From a bacterium (GTDB lineage: Bacteria; Verrucomicrobiota; Kiritimatiellia; UBA8416): a DNA stretch of 9,363 bases. The translations under genes were made by a program, and so were the position numbers. Below the pieces are notes generated by a model. That model was given only the letters and a program-made list of their open reading frames with translations. It ran no database searches and had not been told where the DNA came from. The stretch spans positions 1 to 9,363 of the forward strand of contig JAIFLS010000055.1 in assembly GCA_020048935.1 (NCBI GenBank), written 5' to 3'. This document shows, piece after piece, positions 1 to 7,703 of the stretch (position 1 is its first letter; the number at the start of each line of letters is the position of its first letter).

Positions 1-1357
1 TGTAGGCGGCCGGGTTGCCGACCGTGCCGTCCGTCCGGCGCTTGCGCGGGAGCACGGCATCCATCCAGGCCCCGCCGCGCTTGGTCTCGGGACGGCTGTA
101 GGGGTCGAGATAGAAGGAGGCCAGCGGCTGGCCGGCGGCATCGCGCACCCGGAAGAAGCGGACATCCGGATGCCAGACGGGCGTCTGGCCGTCGGCGGCC
201 TGGATGGTGACGCCGAAGAGGCGCTGGGTGATCTCGAAGAGGGCATCAAGCACGACCGGGAACTGGAAATAGGGCCGCAGCGTCTCGTCGTCGAAAGCAA
301 AGAGCGTCTTGCGCATCCGTTCGCTCCAGAAGGCGATATCCCAGGCCTTCAGCGGTTCCGGTTCGCTCCAGAAGGCGATATCCCAGGCCTTCAGCGGTTC
401 CGGCTGGCCATGCTGGCGGGCGAACTCGGTGAGCGCCGCGTGTTCGCGTTCCGCCGCCGGGCGGGCGGCCTCGCGCAGTTGATCGGTCAGCCGGTCGACG
501 GCGGCGACTTTTTCCGCCATGCGGCTTTGCAGGATCAGGTCGGCATAGGAGGCGGTATCGAGCAGCGCGGCTATTTCGCGGCGACCGGCAAGAATGCGGT
601 CGATCAGCGCCGTGTTGTCGAACTCGCCCTCGGCGGCGCGGGTGACAAAGGCGCGATAGAGCGTCTCGCGGTGATCGCGGCGTTCGCTGTACTGCATGAA
701 TGGTACGAACAGCGGGGCTTCGAGCGTGATGTGCCAGGGGCCTTTTTCAGGCGAGCTTGCGTCCTTGCCAGCCCGGCGGGCGGCGGCGGACGCGGCGGCC
801 AGCAGCGAGGGGGGCAGGCCGGCGATCTCGTCAGCCGACTTCAGTACCAGCGCGAAGGCCTTGGTGGCGTCCAGCAGGTGATTGGAAAACGTTGTGGATG
901 CGGCGGCCAGTTCGTCGCGCAGGGTGCCCATGCGTTCGCGCTTCGCGGTCGGGAGTCCGACACCGGCGGTGCGCGCGCCGAACATCGCGCTGGTGATCAG
1001 GCGGCGGCGCGCCTCGTCGAGCCTGTTCCAGGTATCGCCCTCGCGTATGGTGCGCATGGCCTGGTAGATCGGTTCGCTCTGGCCTGTGCGGGTCGAGAAG
1101 GCGACCACCTGCGGCTGGAGCGTCTCATGCACACGGCGCCACTCGGGCGAGACAATGCCCCAGGCGTAGTCCAGCGGTTCCATCAGCGCAAAGAGCGGTT
1201 CCATGCAGCCATCCCACGAGGGGGTGGCATCGGTCTCCAGCCGGGCGAGCTGTTTTTCCGCCGTGGCCAGGATGCGGGGGATGGTCTCCTCGGCCAGGGC
1301 GGGGGTGATGCGGTCGAAGGCCGGTAATTGGTCGGTCAGCAGCAGCGGGTTGGACAT
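1..1357 (-). CDS. prlC: Oligopeptidase A-type M3 metallopeptidase, N-terminal part (3' end beyond window)
   Basis: This cytoplasmic zinc peptidase of the M3 family (oligopeptidase A/PrlC) degrades short peptides, including cleaved signal peptides. Reading the minus strand from the ATG at 1357-1355 gives 452 codons with no stop. The N-terminus (MSNPLLLTDQLPAFDRI) matches the MTNPLL..ELPPF start of E. coli OpdA as I remember it. Later landmarks are GVGLP, LLDATKAFALV, MAEKVAAVDRLTDQL, AWDIAFWSE, LRPYF, WHPDVRFF, SFYLDPYSRPETKRGGAWMD. The catalytic HEXXH would lie downstream and is outside the window, so activity cannot be judged; full-length members have about 680 residues. The start has a GGAG box 7 nt upstream. 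A 14-residue segment (319-332) is repeated exactly at 333-346, which is unusual in this conserved region. The gene is divergent from the isomerase at 1462. The family call is firm; the exact orthology is slightly less so. Confidence 0.93.
   Translation of the reverse strand, partial: MSNPLLLTDQLPAFDRITPALAEETIPRILATAEKQLARLETDATPSWDGCMEPLFALMEPLDYAWGIVSPEWRRVHETLQPQVVAFSTRTGQSEPIYQAMRTIREGDTWNRLDEARRRLITSAMFGARTAGVGLPTAKRERMGTLRDELAAASTTFSNHLLDATKAFALVLKSADEIAGLPPSLLAAASAAARRAGKDASSPEKGPWHITLEAPLFVPFMQYSERRDHRETLYRAFVTRAAEGEFDNTALIDRILAGRREIAALLDTASYADLILQSRMAEKVAAVDRLTDQLREAARPAAEREHAALTEFARQHGQPEPLKAWDIAFWSEPEPLKAWDIAFWSERMRKTLFAFDDETLRPYFQFPVVLDALFEITQRLFGVTIQAADGQTPVWHPDVRFFRVRDAAGQPLASFYLDPYSRPETKRGGAWMDAVLPRKRRTDGTVGNPAAY
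319..403 (-). repeat. Exact 42-bp in-frame tandem duplication inside the M3 peptidase gene
   Basis: Bases 320-361 and 362-403 are identical, and the base before each copy also matches, so 85 bases have a perfect 42-bp period. In the minus-strand protein each copy encodes PEPLKAWDIAFWSE. The second copy follows directly and the frame continues into RMRKTLF. Family members have this WDIAYYSE-like motif once. It is either a very recent slippage/duplication or an assembly artefact; the lack of any divergence fits both. Confidence 0.95.
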
Positions 1358-1404
1358 GATCGGTCTCCGGGGCGGTTTGTCTTGTTGCGTTCTGTCGGGT
1401 GATG

Positions 1405-1433
1405 ACGGTAGCGGGATTCGTCGTCGTCGTCAA
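1405..1433 (-). promoter_or_regulatory. Candidate sigma-70 type promoter for the M3 peptidase gene
   Basis: On the minus strand TTGACG (1433-1428) is separated by 17 nt from TACCGT (1410-1405). That is five of six matches to the -35 consensus and three of six to the -10. Transcription would start near 1398, giving a leader of about 40 nt before the ATG at 1357. The spacer contains a short GTC/GAC run. This is pattern matching only, but spacing and position are right. Confidence 0.45.
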
Positions 1434-1461
1434 GCGGTGGTGACTGAAGAATGCGCTTGAT

Positions 1462-2397
1462 TTGGCGGGCCTCTCGGGTATGGTGCGGTCTGGTCATTGG
1501 GTTGGCACGATAAAATATCCAGGAGACGGGCGTTTTGCGGATGAGGCGGCGGCTGGGATTGACGGGCAGATCCGGGCGACCAAGGAGCTGGGCTGGACGT
1601 TGATCGAGAGCCGTAATATCGACGGAAAGAACATCCACGACATATCTGATGAGGCTTTTGACGTGGTATGCGGCAAGCTGGCCGACGCTGGCGTGAAAAT
1701 CAACTGCTTCGGCTCGGCGATCGCCAACTGGCGCACGCAGATCACCGATCCCTTCGACAAGACACTGGATGAAGTCCACCGCGCCATCCCGCGTATGCAG
1801 CGGCTGGGCTGCGGCATGATCCGCATCATGAGTTTCGCGGTGCTCAAGGATCGCGGGCCCGAGGACCAGATGGAGGCGGAACGCTTCCGGCGCATGCGCG
1901 AGCTGTACCGGCTGTTCACCGACGCCGGTATCACCCCCGTGCATGAGAACTGCATGAACTACGGGGGAATGGGATGGACCTATACCCTGAAGCTGATCGA
2001 GAACGTGCCCGGCCTGAAGCTGGTGTTTGACACCGGTAATCCCGTCTTCACCGATGACCGCAGCAAGCCCGAACCGTATCCGAAGCAATCGGCCTGGGAG
2101 TTCTACCGCAAGGTCAAGGAGCACGTCGCCTATATGCACATCAAGGATGGCGTCTGGGATCCGGAAGCGAAGAAGTCGAACCATACCTATGCCGGAGAGG
2201 GGCAGGGAGACGTCAGGCGCATCGTCAAGGACCTGCTTGATAGCGGTTATGACGGCGGGTTTTCGATGGAGCCGCATCTGGCCGTCGTGCATCACGATCC
2301 GAGTATTCAGTCGCCGGAGGCCATCAAGTACGCCAACTATGTCGAGTACGGCCAGCGCTTCATGCAGTTGGTGGAATGCGCCCGTAACGGCGCCTGA
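1462..2397 (+). CDS. TIM-barrel sugar phosphate isomerase/epimerase-like protein
   Basis: A cytoplasmic protein of the xylose-isomerase-like TIM barrel superfamily (AP endonuclease 2/IolE/hydroxypyruvate isomerase type), probably acting on a sugar or sugar derivative; the substrate cannot be told. With numbering from the TTG at 1462 (311 aa), likely metal ligands and active-site residues sit on the expected barrel strands: H161-E162-N163, D190 in FDTGN, H226 in MHIKDG, E246 in GEG and E270 in MEPH. A helix near 27-45 (ADEAAAGIDGQIRATKELGW) and NCFGSAIANW (81-90) are family-like. The start is unclear: the frame opens at 1444, TTG 1462, ATG 1480 and GTG 1483 are the candidates, and none has a good SD; ATG 1480 (305 aa) is equally plausible. 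Similarity to relatives, from memory, begins only near residue 25. The gene stands alone, divergent from the peptidase and convergent with the sigma-54 activator. Confidence 0.88.
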   Translation: MAGLSGMVRSGHWVGTIKYPGDGRFADEAAAGIDGQIRATKELGWTLIESRNIDGKNIHDISDEAFDVVCGKLADAGVKINCFGSAIANWRTQITDPFDKTLDEVHRAIPRMQRLGCGMIRIMSFAVLKDRGPEDQMEAERFRRMRELYRLFTDAGITPVHENCMNYGGMGWTYTLKLIENVPGLKLVFDTGNPVFTDDRSKPEPYPKQSAWEFYRKVKEHVAYMHIKDGVWDPEAKKSNHTYAGEGQGDVRRIVKDLLDSGYDGGFSMEPHLAVVHHDPSIQSPEAIKYANYVEYGQRFMQLVECARNGA

Positions 2398-2446
2398 TGC
2401 TGAGCATTCCGGCTAAAGGGCGTGTTGATATATTCCACGAGCGGCT

Positions 2447-2473
2447 CGGGAGGGACGCCGTCCTCGGCGTCCG
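2447..2473 (+). repeat. REP-like hairpin, left copy
   Basis: A perfect 8-bp stem GGACGCCG (2453-2460) and CGGCGTCC (2465-2472) encloses a TCCT loop. It is preceded by GGAG (2449-2452). A GTAG or GGAG tetranucleotide just before a palindrome is the known signature of REP sequences mobilised by RAYT (REP-associated tyrosine) transposases. Confidence 0.6.
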
Positions 2474-2534
2474 CTGCGCATCAGAAGGTGAATGGCGAAG
2501 CCTTTTTGAAAAGCAGCGTGGCTAGACGGGCGTT

Positions 2535-2560
2535 CGGACAGCGAGACGCTGTCCCTCCCG
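2535..2560 (-). repeat. REP-like hairpin, right copy in inverted orientation
   Basis: A perfect 8-bp stem GGACAGCG (2536-2543) and CGCTGTCC (2547-2554) encloses an AGA loop. On the minus strand it is preceded by GGAG (2558-2555). Read on the minus strand, CGGGAGGGAC and the closing GTCCG match the left copy while the stem core differs, with stem pairing kept. Two inverted REPs form a BIME-like unit spanning 2447-2560. Confidence 0.6.
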
Positions 2561-2664
2561 TTGTGTATCCAAATAAATCAATACGCCCAAAAGCCGGTAC
2601 TACAAACAAGACCGCCGCCCACTGGGTGGGAGAATGCGAGGATGGTAACTTTTGGAGAGAGAGA

Positions 2665-2726
2665 ATTGAACATCCAATAACCAACGCCCAAGTTCGGGAG
2701 CCTTTCCTTGGATGTTGGGCGTTGAA
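2665..2726. repeat. Interleaved inverted words (TTGGATGTT / TTGGGCGTTG cluster)
   Basis: AACATCCAA (2669-2677) is the exact complement of TTGGATGTT (2708-2716), and CAACGCCCAA (2682-2691) is the exact complement of TTGGGCGTTG (2715-2724). The two pairings cross each other, so only one hairpin can form at a time unless a pseudoknot forms. It lies 3' of both convergent genes and could act as a bidirectional structured end, but there is no U-tract, so it is not called a terminator. Such words recur in intergenic DNA of PVC-group genomes, as far as I recall. Confidence 0.5.
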
Positions 2727-2749
2727 ATGAATAGGTAAGCCGCTGCTGC

Positions 2750-4141
<1,392 letters not shown>

Positions 4142-4158
4142 AAAACCGCGCCCTTGTA

Positions 4159-4210
4159 GGATGTATACTGAAGTATGCGCACGATATTAAGGATGGATAC
4201 ACCAGTATGC
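4159..4210. promoter_or_regulatory. Two 20-bp direct repeats, probable operators
   Basis: GGATGTATACTGAAGTATGC (4159-4178) and GGATGGATACACCAGTATGC (4191-4210) match at 16 of 20 positions and start 32 bp apart, about three helical turns. The first copy contains a near-perfect dyad, GTATACT-GA-AGTATGC; the second keeps the dyad less well. They overlap the candidate minus-strand promoter: one covers the spacer and -35, the other the start point. This layout suggests repression of the FHA activator gene, perhaps by its own Fis-type HTH. The regulator is inferred, not shown. Confidence 0.6.
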
Positions 4211-4212
4211 AA
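4184..4212 (-). promoter_or_regulatory. Candidate sigma-70 type promoter for the FHA activator gene
   Basis: On the minus strand TTGCAT (4212-4207) and TAATAT (4189-4184) are 17 nt apart, each four of six matches to consensus. Transcription would begin near 4177, about 36 nt before the ATG at 4141. No matching promoter for the plus-strand gene was recognised in the rest of this 205-bp divergent region. Confidence 0.45.
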
Positions 4213-4337
4213 GCTGTTTTTGGACGGTTATCCTGCAAACATCCCGGTCAATAAAGTACGTTCGGCTGAAGACGATGAAGAGCAATACCACCGGTGATGA
4301 ATCTAAAAACGGAATCTATGGGATGCTAGTGAAAAAC

Positions 4338-4343
4338 AGGTGA
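4338..4343 (+). promoter_or_regulatory. Ribosome binding site of the 967-aa exported protein
   Basis: AGGTGA ends 3 nt before the ATG at 4347; its AGG core is 6 nt from the start codon. It supports this ATG, which directly opens a good signal peptide. Confidence 0.55.
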
Positions 4344-4346
4344 ATC

Positions 4347-7250
4347 ATGATTAAAGCTAAACTCTTGCGAATGTTGATGCTGGCTCTCGCATTCTCCTTC
4401 TTGCTTGGTATTCCCGCTGTAAGCGCCAATCTTTCCCCTCGCCTTCCAGCAGATAAGTCGGAGCGCCCTTCGATCATGCAGCGTTATCAGGCCCAGCTTC
4501 AGCAGGCCAAAGCCAGGGGTCAGGATACCCGCACCGCCGAAACCCTCGCCAGTCAATCCAATGCCGCCATGCATTCGGGCGACCGTCACAAGGCCCAGCA
4601 ACTCATGCAGAAAGCCATTGAAGCCCTTTCCGCCGGTGCACCGGCTGCGAGCTCAAGCCAGGACCACTCCCCGCGACCTGTTACATTGCCTCCCCCACGT
4701 TCAGCAGAAGGCTCAAGCCCGGTGTTCCTCCTTGCATTCACGCATCACTACAGCGGGCCCGGCGGCTATTATCCCACCTCTTCAGAAGTCCGCGAAGCCG
4801 GGGAATTCTTCATCAGAGCAAGGATTCCCGGAACCCTCTTTTTTGATGGTATCCTGGTTGAAAGACTGCAAAAGGAGGATCCCGCACTGATCCAGCAGAT
4901 TCGCAACTGGAATCTGCCACTTGGCTATCACGGCGAGGAAACGCACGGCCCGTACCCCGTTGCTTCTGAACTCCTGGGGGAAATCCACACGCTTAAGGAG
5001 GCGCAGGGCTATCAGGGACCGTGGTCACTCACTACCGGCCAAAACTGGGATAACGCCGTGAAACTGGTCGAGGAGCGCTATTCTTATGCTCGCCCCTATG
5101 CGATCGACCCCGATACCCGACGGATTCAGCGGCTTAATCCCTCCGCAACCGATCGGTCCCGTATCGGCGGATTGAAACTGGTCCAGCAAGCCTTAGGCAG
5201 GGATGTATCCATGATGACCAGTCATTCTCTGGAAAGCGCCCCGGAAGGCTATGCGTTTCGCCGCATGAGCTCGTTCGGTTTCGATCAGCCCGCCGTGCCG
5301 ATCGCCCTCCACGCGCTCAGGATTTTCAGGATCGGGGATGTGGCTGATCAAGTCATGAGTATCGCCGGAAAAGACGAGAGCATTTTCTGGTATATGGGTC
5401 GCCTGCACAGCAAAGGTGACGAAAACGGTGAGGCCGGAGGATTCCGGCTCGGCGCACTCCGGGCCAAGCTTCAGGAACTTGACCGCACTCGCCCACGCCT
5501 TCTTCTCGTCGGCTTCAACAAGTTCAAGGACGGCATGGATACGGCCCAATACCTCGAGACCGAGTTCTTTCCAGCCAACCCAGGCAGTTGCTGGGTTACG
5601 GGTGACACGCTCGCTGATCACTTTGAGCCCGAGAAAGCCTATCGTCCCTCAGTGGCCGACCAGTTGGCGCTGGCCCACTGCGTTACCAGCGGCTGGTCTC
5701 AACGCCCGCCAGACCTGCTGGCCATCAACGGCCGCGTGTTCTCTCTGGCGGATGCGTTTGAATGCTTCGCGCGCGCGCTGTTTCAACGGCACGGCACCAA
5801 TTCGCCTTCCACTGGAACGGAATTGCATGCGCTTTACGGGCCCGTCACGGAAAGCGGAGCCCCGCTTCTTCGCCAGTCTGCCAGCCTTGAGATAGGGGCC
5901 ATTCACGTCGCCGCTCAATTCATGATGGAGACGATGGATCGCTCCACAGGCGACCGGTTTATCCCTGCCCGCATAATCGTTGGCTCCTCCTGCTTGAACA
6001 GCGCCGAATTTCTTTACGCCATGGCGGCCACACTCCTCGCTGGGACTAACCGCACCGTAGTCGTTCCCCCCTCCCAATTGTTTCCCCCTTACGCTGACTT
6101 GCTCCAGGCGGTATTTAAGCCCAAGGCCGCCCAACCCGTTTGTTATACCCAGGGCCAGCTTTGGACAGTAAAACCGGTGCGGCTCAAATCATCGGCCTCA
6201 AGTCCAGCATCAACCCCGATGGCAAACTCCCTGCATCTCGCCACCAACGGACTTCCAAAATCTATTCGTCTGGTTTTCGCCTCCAATCTCAACAGCCAGG
6301 GAGGATGTCATCGTGACGACCCCAGTGGTGCCGATCTTTATTACGCTGAGTACAATCTCGAAACCGGAAAAGCATCCCATCTGCGCCGCCTGACCTCCCG
6401 CACGGGCCCCGAATGGTTCCCGGCCCTTTCTCCGGATGGACGCTCTGCGGTGTATGATCAAACCATCACACCCTCTCCCGGGATCCCCGCCGGCCACGAA
6501 CTCTGGCAAATCGATCTCACTCAGGACCGCCAGAAGCTGCTTGTGGGGAACGCGCGTTTTCCCGCCTTTGATGTTGCCGGAAGGTTCCTTTACTACTCCC
6601 AGCAGAATCGCAAGGATCACAAGATCGTGCGTTCGCCGATCATGCAGGGTACCAACAACTGGCTACGACTTGGCACTGCAGAATCACTCGCTACCCCGGG
6701 CGCAGGCGGGGAATCGGTTGAGGATCCTTCCCCCCTGCCGGACAACTCGGCGGTCGCGTTCCATTGGAAAACAGGAAATCAAGGGGCCAGCGTTGCACTC
6801 ATGCCCTTCACCGGAGGCCCGGTACAATCCCTCAGCGATGGCGATGGCTGCGGCCATGTATCCGTCAGCCCGGATGGGCAGTCTATTGCCTGCACACGAT
6901 CACGAGACGGACACCTTGTCATGATCCGCCGCTCGAGCACTGGCTGGGCGCCGGGGCAGGTCCTGCCGCTCTCCACTGATACCCGCGATTATCAGGATGA
7001 TGACGAGCGATTCCGGACCGTGCGAGAAGTTCGCCACAGCTATGTGGAATGGGTGACGTCGCGCCTTCTTCTGGTTACCACGCATGGTGCCAATGCTCCG
7101 AGGAACTTCCAGTTGGCACGCCTCTACCTGGTGGTTTTGCAGGACGATCAGAAGCCCCCCCGGCGCATCAATCTTTCTGCCGCCATTGAACTCCTGGCCG
7201 GACAAAAACAAAAAGATTTCTGCTCTGCTTCATCCACCCCTATTCCATAA
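4347..7250 (+). CDS. Large exported protein: deacetylase-like, PMBR-like and TolB-propeller regions
   Basis: A 967-aa protein of unknown function. Residues 1-27 are a Sec signal peptide (MIKAKLLR, hydrophobic core, AVSA end); no lipobox is seen. Residues 40-95 are helical and charged, followed by a Pro/Ser linker (96-124). Residues 125-420 resemble a polysaccharide-deacetylase-like barrel: FLLAFTHHYSG, GTLFFDG (162-168) and LPLGYHGEETHGPYP (190-204). The canonical TFDDG metal motif is absent and H195/H200 have unusual spacing, so catalysis is unproven. Residues 430-615 hold two related helix-strand units, LLAINGRVFSLADAFECFARAL and RIIVGSSCLNSAEFLYAMAATL; these look like pseudomurein-binding repeats and end in a CYTQGQLWTVKPVRLK motif. 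Residues 638-930 are a TolB/PD40 beta-propeller with SPDGRS, SPDGQS and related blades. It would act outside the cytoplasm, perhaps binding or trimming envelope polysaccharide. Composition looks less GC-rich than its neighbours. The divergent FHA/sigma-54 activator is a plausible regulator. Confidence 0.9.
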   Translation: MIKAKLLRMLMLALAFSFLLGIPAVSANLSPRLPADKSERPSIMQRYQAQLQQAKARGQDTRTAETLASQSNAAMHSGDRHKAQQLMQKAIEALSAGAPAASSSQDHSPRPVTLPPPRSAEGSSPVFLLAFTHHYSGPGGYYPTSSEVREAGEFFIRARIPGTLFFDGILVERLQKEDPALIQQIRNWNLPLGYHGEETHGPYPVASELLGEIHTLKEAQGYQGPWSLTTGQNWDNAVKLVEERYSYARPYAIDPDTRRIQRLNPSATDRSRIGGLKLVQQALGRDVSMMTSHSLESAPEGYAFRRMSSFGFDQPAVPIALHALRIFRIGDVADQVMSIAGKDESIFWYMGRLHSKGDENGEAGGFRLGALRAKLQELDRTRPRLLLVGFNKFKDGMDTAQYLETEFFPANPGSCWVTGDTLADHFEPEKAYRPSVADQLALAHCVTSGWSQRPPDLLAINGRVFSLADAFECFARALFQRHGTNSPSTGTELHALYGPVTESGAPLLRQSASLEIGAIHVAAQFMMETMDRSTGDRFIPARIIVGSSCLNSAEFLYAMAATLLAGTNRTVVVPPSQLFPPYADLLQAVFKPKAAQPVCYTQGQLWTVKPVRLKSSASSPASTPMANSLHLATNGLPKSIRLVFASNLNSQGGCHRDDPSGADLYYAEYNLETGKASHLRRLTSRTGPEWFPALSPDGRSAVYDQTITPSPGIPAGHELWQIDLTQDRQKLLVGNARFPAFDVAGRFLYYSQQNRKDHKIVRSPIMQGTNNWLRLGTAESLATPGAGGESVEDPSPLPDNSAVAFHWKTGNQGASVALMPFTGGPVQSLSDGDGCGHVSVSPDGQSIACTRSRDGHLVMIRRSSTGWAPGQVLPLSTDTRDYQDDDERFRTVREVRHSYVEWVTSRLLLVTTHGANAPRNFQLARLYLVVLQDDQKPPRRINLSAAIELLAGQKQKDFCSASSTPIP

Positions 7251-7256
7251 CCCGGC

Positions 7257-7300
7257 AAGGAGATGCGACGATGACAACAGCGATCACCCTGAATCGCTAG
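7257..7300 (+). other. Orphan Shine-Dalgarno and start codon with a 9-codon frame
   Basis: Seven bases after the stop of the exported-protein gene comes AAGGAG (7257-7262), then ATG at 7271 with 8-nt spacing. The frame reads MTTAITLNR and stops at TAG (7298-7300), which overlaps the stop codon of the opposing ABM gene. It looks like the start of a following operon gene whose body is gone, or a very short translated frame. No function can be assigned. Confidence 0.35.
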
Positions 7301-7605
7301 GCTGATTGCAGGACTTGAAGCGTTACCGAGTCGACCATGTCCTTGACCTTTTCGCGGTACGTGCCCATATGCGGGGCGACCAGGTGGGCGTTGAGGCAGG
7401 CCATGTCCGTCCAGGCCTCGACGATCACAACCGCGTCGCCGCGCAGCGGGCCCTGGGCCGCCAGACCGGAGTCGATATCGATGGCTGGTGTATAGCCATG
7501 GCAGCCCTGCTCGGCGAGGACGGCTGGCACATTGGCCATTAGGTGTTTCAGGAAGGCGGAACGGGTGCCGGTTTTCAGGTTGATCGTTGCGAGTACGTGT
7601 ATCAT
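7297..7605 (-). CDS. ABM-fold protein, putative quinol/antibiotic biosynthesis monooxygenase
   Basis: A 102-aa cytoplasmic protein of the antibiotic-biosynthesis-monooxygenase (dimeric alpha-beta barrel, YgiN-like) family, complete at the usual length. It starts MIHVLATINLKTG with the typical first strand. Residues 57-81 (DAVVIVEAWTDMACLNAHLVAPHMG) match the family's E.W.....L..H...PHM signature. It ends with YREKVKDMVDS and a last strand, TLQVLQ. Members act on quinols or polyketides without cofactors, but many have unknown roles. The start is firm: AGGAG lies 5 nt upstream of the ATG at 7605. It follows the ketosynthase gene on the same strand after 119 bp, so it may have its own promoter or be the last gene of that operon. 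A polyketide link from the neighbouring FabG/FabF pair is possible but only inferred. Confidence 0.88.
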   Translation of the reverse strand: MIHVLATINLKTGTRSAFLKHLMANVPAVLAEQGCHGYTPAIDIDSGLAAQGPLRGDAVVIVEAWTDMACLNAHLVAPHMGTYREKVKDMVDSVTLQVLQSA

Positions 7606-7676
7606 GTGGACTCCTTTTGCTTTTTCATTGTTTGTGATTTATGTGCATTTTGTGGCTGAAAATACCGAGCGCAAGT

Positions 7677-7703
7677 CTCTGTGTTCCTTGCGATCTTTGT
7701 GGT
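7677..7703. repeat. Three degenerate 9-bp units
   Basis: CTCTGTGTT, CCTTGCGAT and CTTTGTGGT lie end to end (minus strand: ACCACAAAG ATCGCAAGG AACACAGAG). Similar nonamer strings occur between genes in several planctomycete and verrucomicrobial genomes, from memory. A perfect 10-bp palindrome GACTATAGTC follows at 7704-7713. They fill the spacer between the ketosynthase stop and the ABM gene. A role is unknown. Confidence 0.4.

Larger units (their letters stand above)
2409..2597. mobile_element. MITE-like palindromic element, 189 bp
   Basis: The two ends form imperfect terminal inverted repeats of 26 bp. The left arm 2409-2434 runs CCGGCT-AAA-GGGCGT-G-TTGAT-A-TATT. The reverse complement of 2572-2597 reads CCGGCT-TTT-GGGCGT-A-TTGAT-T-TATT, so 21 of 26 positions match. 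Inside lie two inverted hairpins described separately. No transposase and no credible reading frame lie within, and no clear target-site duplication is visible, so it is at most a non-autonomous or decayed element. It occupies the spacer between two convergent genes. It could instead be a large structured 3' region; copies elsewhere in the genome would settle this. Confidence 0.6.

Noticed and set aside
170..1327. A long plus-strand reading frame of 385 codons
   Set aside because: It is codon-for-codon antisense to the M3 peptidase, whose protein has clear family motifs; the plus-strand protein is low-complexity and unlike any family.
1502..1517. TTGGCACG, a perfect -24 half of a sigma-54 promoter
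   Set aside because: The -12 GC expected 10 nt after the GG is TA, and the site lies inside or at the start of the isomerase frame.
1336..2295. A 319-codon minus-strand frame
   Set aside because: It is antisense to the TIM-barrel gene, which carries conserved metal-ligand motifs.
2422..2730. A 102-codon plus-strand frame in the convergent spacer
   Set aside because: It runs straight through the hairpins and inverted repeats, has no SD and no protein-like pattern; repeat DNA explains it.
2598..2730. Integron attC site or CRISPR-like array
   Set aside because: No paired core sites of the attC type and no regularly spaced identical repeats; the words are interleaved inverted pairs.
4220..4237. 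TTGGAC...TGCA as a sigma-54 promoter for the exported-protein gene
   Set aside because: GG and GC are 11 nt apart instead of 10 and the flanks match poorly; the activator's target promoter is therefore not identified here.
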